Part shown: positions 59,868 through 64,000 of the stretch, piece by piece
Position numbering within the stretch: position 1 is the first letter of the stretch
Layout: the number at the start of each line of letters is the position of its first letter
NCBI GenBank assembly: GCA_949357655.1
Contig: CASHTG010000005.1
Location: 930,001-994,000 of the forward strand
Reading direction: 5' to 3'
Origin: Parascedosporium putredinis
Lineage: Eukaryota > Ascomycota > Sordariomycetes > Microascales > Microascaceae
Length of the DNA: 64,000 bases
Notes under the pieces: model-generated
Seen by the model: the letters and a program-made list of their open reading frames with translations, nothing else
What the model was told of the DNA's origin: nothing
Database searches by the model: none
Translations under genes and position numbers: made by a program

Positions 59868-62333
59868 ATGTCGACCAACGGGCACGCCGCCAACGGCGCC
59901 TCCCATGCCGAGCACCTCACCGTCATCATCGTCGGCGCCGGCATCGCCGGGTTGAGCGCCGCCATCTTCCTGCGCCAGCAGGGCCACAAGGTCACCATGC
60001 TGGAGAGCTCCCGCTTCGCCAACGAGGTCGGCGCCGCGCTGCACATCGCTCCCAACTCCAACGGCCTGCTCAAGAGGATGGGCATCCGTGCTGAAGACAT
60101 CAACGGGACGCTGATGAGATCGGTAAGTTTTTATTTCTTCTGCTTTCTTCCCCACACCAAAGACCCATGCTTATGCTCTCCCCGCGCGCGTGTAGGTCAC
60201 CGAATACAACGAGGCCAACGTTCTCAGCCGCGACGTCGACTTGACCCAGGCGAACAAGATATGGCAGCATGACTGGACGCTGCTCCACCGCGTGCACCTG
60301 CACGAGGAACTAAAGAGGAGAGCTACGTCCCCCGACGGTCCCGGGTTCCCCGTCGAGCTCCGGACGTCGAGTCGCGTGATCGACGTCGACCCGGCTACGG
60401 CGACCGCCACTCTAGAAGGAGGAGAGCAGGTGGTGGGCGATGTGGTTCTCGGAGGTGACGGTGTCAAGGTGAGTCGCTTCGAGTCTTGCGCAGATTCGCC
60501 TTTTTTTATTCCCGCCCCGGCCGTGCGCTAAGCCCCGCTTCATAGTCTGTCACTCGATCCAAGATCCCCGGCGGCGACGTGAAGCCCAAGCCATCCGGCA
60601 AGAGCGCCTTCAGGTTCCTCGTGCCCCGCCAGGTCGCCTTGGACGACCCCGTCACCAAAGACTTTGTTTCGCGGGATGGCCAGTTGATAATATGGTACGG
60701 AGAGGACAGGAGGGTCGTCATGTACCCCTGCGACGCCAACCGCCAGCTCAACTTTGTCTGCATCCACCCGCGAGACGAGAGCTTGTCCATCGGGGCTGCC
60801 GAGGGCGGTAAGTAATCTCCCAGCGTTATTTCTCTGAATGAACGGTAATTCTGACTCGTGCTCGTAGAATGGAATACGTCTGTGGGCAAAAGCTGCCTTC
60901 TCGAGGTATTCAAAAACTTTCACCCCTCCGTTCTCGCCCTCTTGGACAAGGCCGAGGCGGACTCCCTCAAGGTGTGGGAGCTCTTGGACATGGACGTGCT
61001 CCCGACATGGGTGGAGGAAGCTCGCCCTCCTCGGCGATGCCGCCCACCCTTTCCTACCTCGTAAGTATTTATTTTTGTCCCTAGGGCGACACAAAGGGAA
61101 ACTATCTTTGCTAACAAGTTTGCTATTTCAGATCAGGGACAGGGCGGTGGCTGCGCGATCGAGGATGCCGCGTCGCTCGGCGTGGTACTTCAGCGCGGTG
61201 TTCAACCGGAGGAGGTACCTGAGAGGCTGCGCTTGTTTGAAAAGTTCCGCATGGAGCGCGCCCACCAAGTGCAAGAGTACTCCCGACTAGCCGGCCTCGA
61301 TCTCAGCGAACGAAAACTAGACAGTAAGTCACGCCGTGCCTCCCCACATAGCCCCTTTCACCCCCAAACCCCCAAATTTCTAACGTGCCATCTCGCCCCA
61401 GTGATGGAATACACAAACTACAACTTTGGCCACGACGAATGGGACTATTCCAGCAACGCCTTCCGCCGCTGGGACTGGGCCCGCAAGCCCCACCTCTACT
61501 GGCGCATGCCCGTCTCCTTCGGCCCCATGCCCGGCCCCCGGCAGACGTTCGAAGGCGTGCCCCGCAACGCGCTCGACTCCACCTTCACCACCGCCTCCAT
61601 CAAGTTCAAGACCTCGCGCACCCTCCTCCAGAACCTCTTCCCGTCCTCTTCCTTCCGATTCAAGAGCCCCGGCACCGTCGCGTACGCCAGCTTCTCCCAA
61701 ACCACCCTCAACAAGATGGAGTGGCTCGGCGGCTCCGGCTACCGCCACATCGGCTTGTACATCCACGGCGTCGAGTTCGTGCAAAAGAGCGGCGAGGTGC
61801 TCCACGGCACGTTTATGCCCATCCTCTTCGAGAGCCTCACGGACCCCATCGTCAGCGGCCGCGAGGAACTCGGCATGCCCAAACTCTACTGCTCCGTCGA
61901 CTTGTGGCGGCGCAAGGATAGCTTCCGGATCCAGACGGGCTGGCAGGGCGCCACGTTTGGCAACTTCCTCCTCGAGGGGCTTCAGGAGGTGGATCCCGCC
62001 GCGGATAAGGGTACTATTGGTGGCGAGGACGACGACGGCATCTTTGCGTACAAGTACATACCTCGCGTCGGGGACCGCGGCAAGGCCGACGTCGAGCACG
62101 CGACGTTTGTGCCCCACGCGCAGGAGGCGCATGTCGTGCCCAGCACGGTCAGCAAGGTGTACAAGGCCACCAAGGCCAGCTTCGAGCTGGATCCCCTCGA
62201 CTGGGAGTCGCTTCCTACCCTGCACCATGTCGTTTCGCGGCTGGCTGAGATTCCCGTGTACGAGGTGATTAGCGCCAAGCTCGTGGAGGGAACTGGCGTG
62301 CCTGACGTGTCGAGTGCCCGGAGGATTGATTAG
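59868..62333 (+). CDS. Flavin monooxygenase fused to acetoacetate-decarboxylase-like domain
   Basis: About 702 residues in six exons: 59868-60122, 60196-60468, 60546-60807, 60868-61060, 61132-61323 and 61402-62333. The N-terminal 430 or so residues form a salicylate-hydroxylase-like group A monooxygenase: GAGIAGLSAAIFL, a DWTLLHRVHLHEEL segment, GGDGVKS (usual GADG), and LLGDAAHPFLPHQGQGG. The last exon continues without stop into YNFGHDEWDY, then a domain resembling acetoacetate decarboxylases: WRMPVSFGPMPGPRQ, FMPILFESLTDPIVSGREELG followed by MPK, whose Lys would be the Schiff-base residue, then LEGLQEV. The only break is near 61011-61020, where two missing bases (GG and AA runs) or one extra base restore LALLGDAAHP. 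All splice phases agree across the fusion joint, so this is one gene. It probably hydroxylates a compound and then decarboxylates or hydrolyses the product. Confidence 0.88.
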
Positions 62334-63210
62334 GCGGTGATGTATATGGGGCTGCCTCTTGTTTTACATTATATCATTTTCTTTCCGATAAGTAGATAGT
62401 ACGAATAAAATGCATATTGGTCTTTGTACTCTTTTATGTGTATGAGTATTGAACCAATTACCTCTGTGGTGCACTTCACGAAAAACCGAATCATTACGAC
62501 CATGAGTAGTCTGAGGTAGAATCACTACATGTTACAGTAAGGCTTAGTGGATTTTAGATTGAACGATTTGAAATATATCAAGACCCCTAAAGTTTGTAGA
62601 TGACAAGGTCGCGTGTTTGTCGTTCTCTTCGGATACGTCTACTCTGTATTTGAATAGAACCATATTCGGCTCTACAGACCCTGAATCTCAAACGAAACGC
62701 CCTCTTTCCCTTTCCCGGGGCAGGCGTCGCACCCGTCATTTACTTATTGTAAAATCCCATCAATTTCTAGCTGTCGCTCGATAGTTTGTCTCGGAACAGA
62801 ACTTGGCACCCCGGAATTCCTCTTATTCAGGCGAGCGGGTGGTAGGTGGTCCGCTGTCACCCCGCGGGGACTGTTGCCGTGAGGGCGAAGCGTTCCGGGC
62901 CAGCCAGTAGTCAGCACGTTTTCGGCCCCCGCCTCGGGAGCAGTGTGGGCTTTGGCGGGAAAGTGGGCAAAGCTGTGCTACATCGGCTCAAACGAGCTTG
63001 TCCCCCTTGCCATTACCCCACATGAGCTTCGTAGGGTCCTCCTCGGCCCCCATTCAACCCCATTTAAAATGCCATGGGGAGATCCGACGGGCCTATTTCT
63101 CACTCATCAGATAAAACTCCAGCTCCTCTTATACTTTTATTTCCTTTCTCAACGATACTATCCTCATTCTCATAGCCCGGTAAACAGAGCGCTGCGCATA
63201 CAACCCAAAA
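62334..63210. other. Intergenic between cluster genes
   Basis: 3' flank of the fusion gene and promoter of the cupin gene. No gene supported. Confidence 0.5.
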
Positions 63211-63854
63211 ATGGCTTCAGAAAGACCACCCAAGGATCTCCGGCCCATCAACCGGTTCATCACCACCCACGACGCGCAAGGAAAGACCACATTTTCCGAC
63301 GCCGTCCCCGAGCAGGCTCCTTTCGAGGCCCTCCCCGATGGCGCCGAGTTCTGCCTAGGCTACGCGACCAACCAGTTTCCAGTGCCGCTCGCCGATGATG
63401 GCGACGTCAAGACATATCAACACTACACCGAGAATCTCCCCGGAGTAACCATCGGCACGGGTGAGCACATTTCCCGAGTCAACGTTGAATACCAGGGCGA
63501 TGGAGACACAATTTGCTAACCAGGAGTGTGATTCTCTATCTAGGGACCGTACTGCGCGTTGTCGACATGGCCCCTGGTGCACTGTCGCCAATGCACCGAA
63601 CCATCAGCCTCGACTACGGCGTGGTGCTCGAGGGAGAAATCGACCTCGTCCTAGATTCGGGCGAGTCGAGGCACATGAAGAGGGGAGACATATCCGTGCA
63701 GCGGGGCACCAACCATGCGTGGAGGAACAGGAGCGAAACATCGTGGGCGAGGATGCTCTACGTCCTCCAGCCGGCGGAGAAGCTCATAGTCAATGGCGAG
63801 GAGCTCAAGGACAACAGCAGGGAGACGATTCCTGGTTACGAGGATAAGCCATGA
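63211..63854 (+). CDS. Cupin-domain protein
   Basis: Single-domain cupin of 186 residues, intact, in two exons (63211-63460 and 63544-63854). The double-stranded beta-helix shows motif 1 around LSPMHRTISLDYGVVLEGEI and motif 2 around MKRGDISVQRGTNHAWRN; the His residues and Glu of these motifs would bind one metal ion. The YGVVLEGEIDLVLDSGE to VQRGTNHAWRN pattern is typical of small fungal cupins found near oxidative catabolic or secondary-metabolite genes, where they may act as isomerases, decarboxylases or dioxygenases. No signal peptide, so probably cytosolic. It is downstream of, and co-directional with, the FMO-ADC fusion gene. Exact reaction unknown. Confidence 0.9.
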
Positions 63855-64000
63855 TACGATGAATGCATATATGACGTCTGCTAAAGAAATAAGAGTAGAA
63901 AAAAAAACACATAGAAACAAGGCCCGTTTGAAACACGTGTACGTGAAAACACAGCCCAAGACTAGCTTCAAGATGAATAGTTTATTCTTCATCCACACAC
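63855..64000. other. 3' flank of cupin gene
   Basis: Short AT-rich trailing sequence; nothing further seen. Confidence 0.5.

Noticed and set aside
61380..62228. 282-codon minus-strand frame opposite the ADC-like domain
   Set aside because: Antisense shadow of a GC-rich exon; Ala/Val/Glu/Gly-rich with no motifs.

Overview
The window reads as nuclear DNA of a filamentous ascomycete (Pezizomycotina, probably Sordariomycetes). Genes carry short GT-AG introns with CTAAC/CTAAT-like branch points. Coding exons are GC-rich, several genes encode secreted plant-cell-wall or phenol-active enzymes, and there is an intron-containing tRNA gene and a fungal NLR-like gene. About twenty protein genes, one tRNA and one gene relic can be supported; the rest is non-coding sequence rich in pyrimidine tracts and microsatellites.

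Layout. 1-4212: a partial Baeyer-Villiger monooxygenase (-) and a short-chain dehydrogenase (+) share one divergent promoter. 4861-4952: tRNA-Arg(CCT). 6538-8514: rhamnogalacturonan lyase. 9288-13104: patatin/NB-ARC/TPR NLR-like receptor. 13780-15498: TauD-type dioxygenase (-). 17929-20172: Dal5-type MFS permease. 21644-23198: secreted tyrosinase. 24528-25483: conserved protein of unknown function. 26667-28462: cytochrome P450. 29915-32388: TmpA-like membrane flavoprotein (-), followed by about 6.4 kb without a recognisable gene. 38752-40411: secreted sorbosone/PQQ-type dehydrogenase (-). 42209-43160: decayed relic resembling a DUF3435/FluG-type gene. 43509-45608: F-box protein (-). 46749-47993: secreted intradiol dioxygenase (-). 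49078-49664: ITPase/XTPase. 49762-50975: FAD monooxygenase (-). 51806-52690: GH12 glucanase (-). 55543-63854: a compact group of histidinol-dehydrogenase-like protein (-), SDR (-), a flavin monooxygenase fused to an acetoacetate-decarboxylase-like domain (+), and a cupin (+).

How genes may work together. The last four genes look like one metabolic unit around a divergent promoter (59051-59867): a hydroxylating flavoenzyme with a built-in decarboxylase-like domain, two dehydrogenases and a small cupin. Rhamnogalacturonan lyase, GH12, tyrosinase, intradiol dioxygenase and the sorbosone-type dehydrogenase are secreted and fit growth on plant material.

Caution. Most multi-exon and single-exon genes here contain frame changes. 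Nearly all are explained by one missing base in a homopolymer run, and correction restores family-typical proteins. This points to consensus error in the assembly rather than to many independent pseudogenes. Coordinates below span the inferred whole gene, ignoring these breaks.
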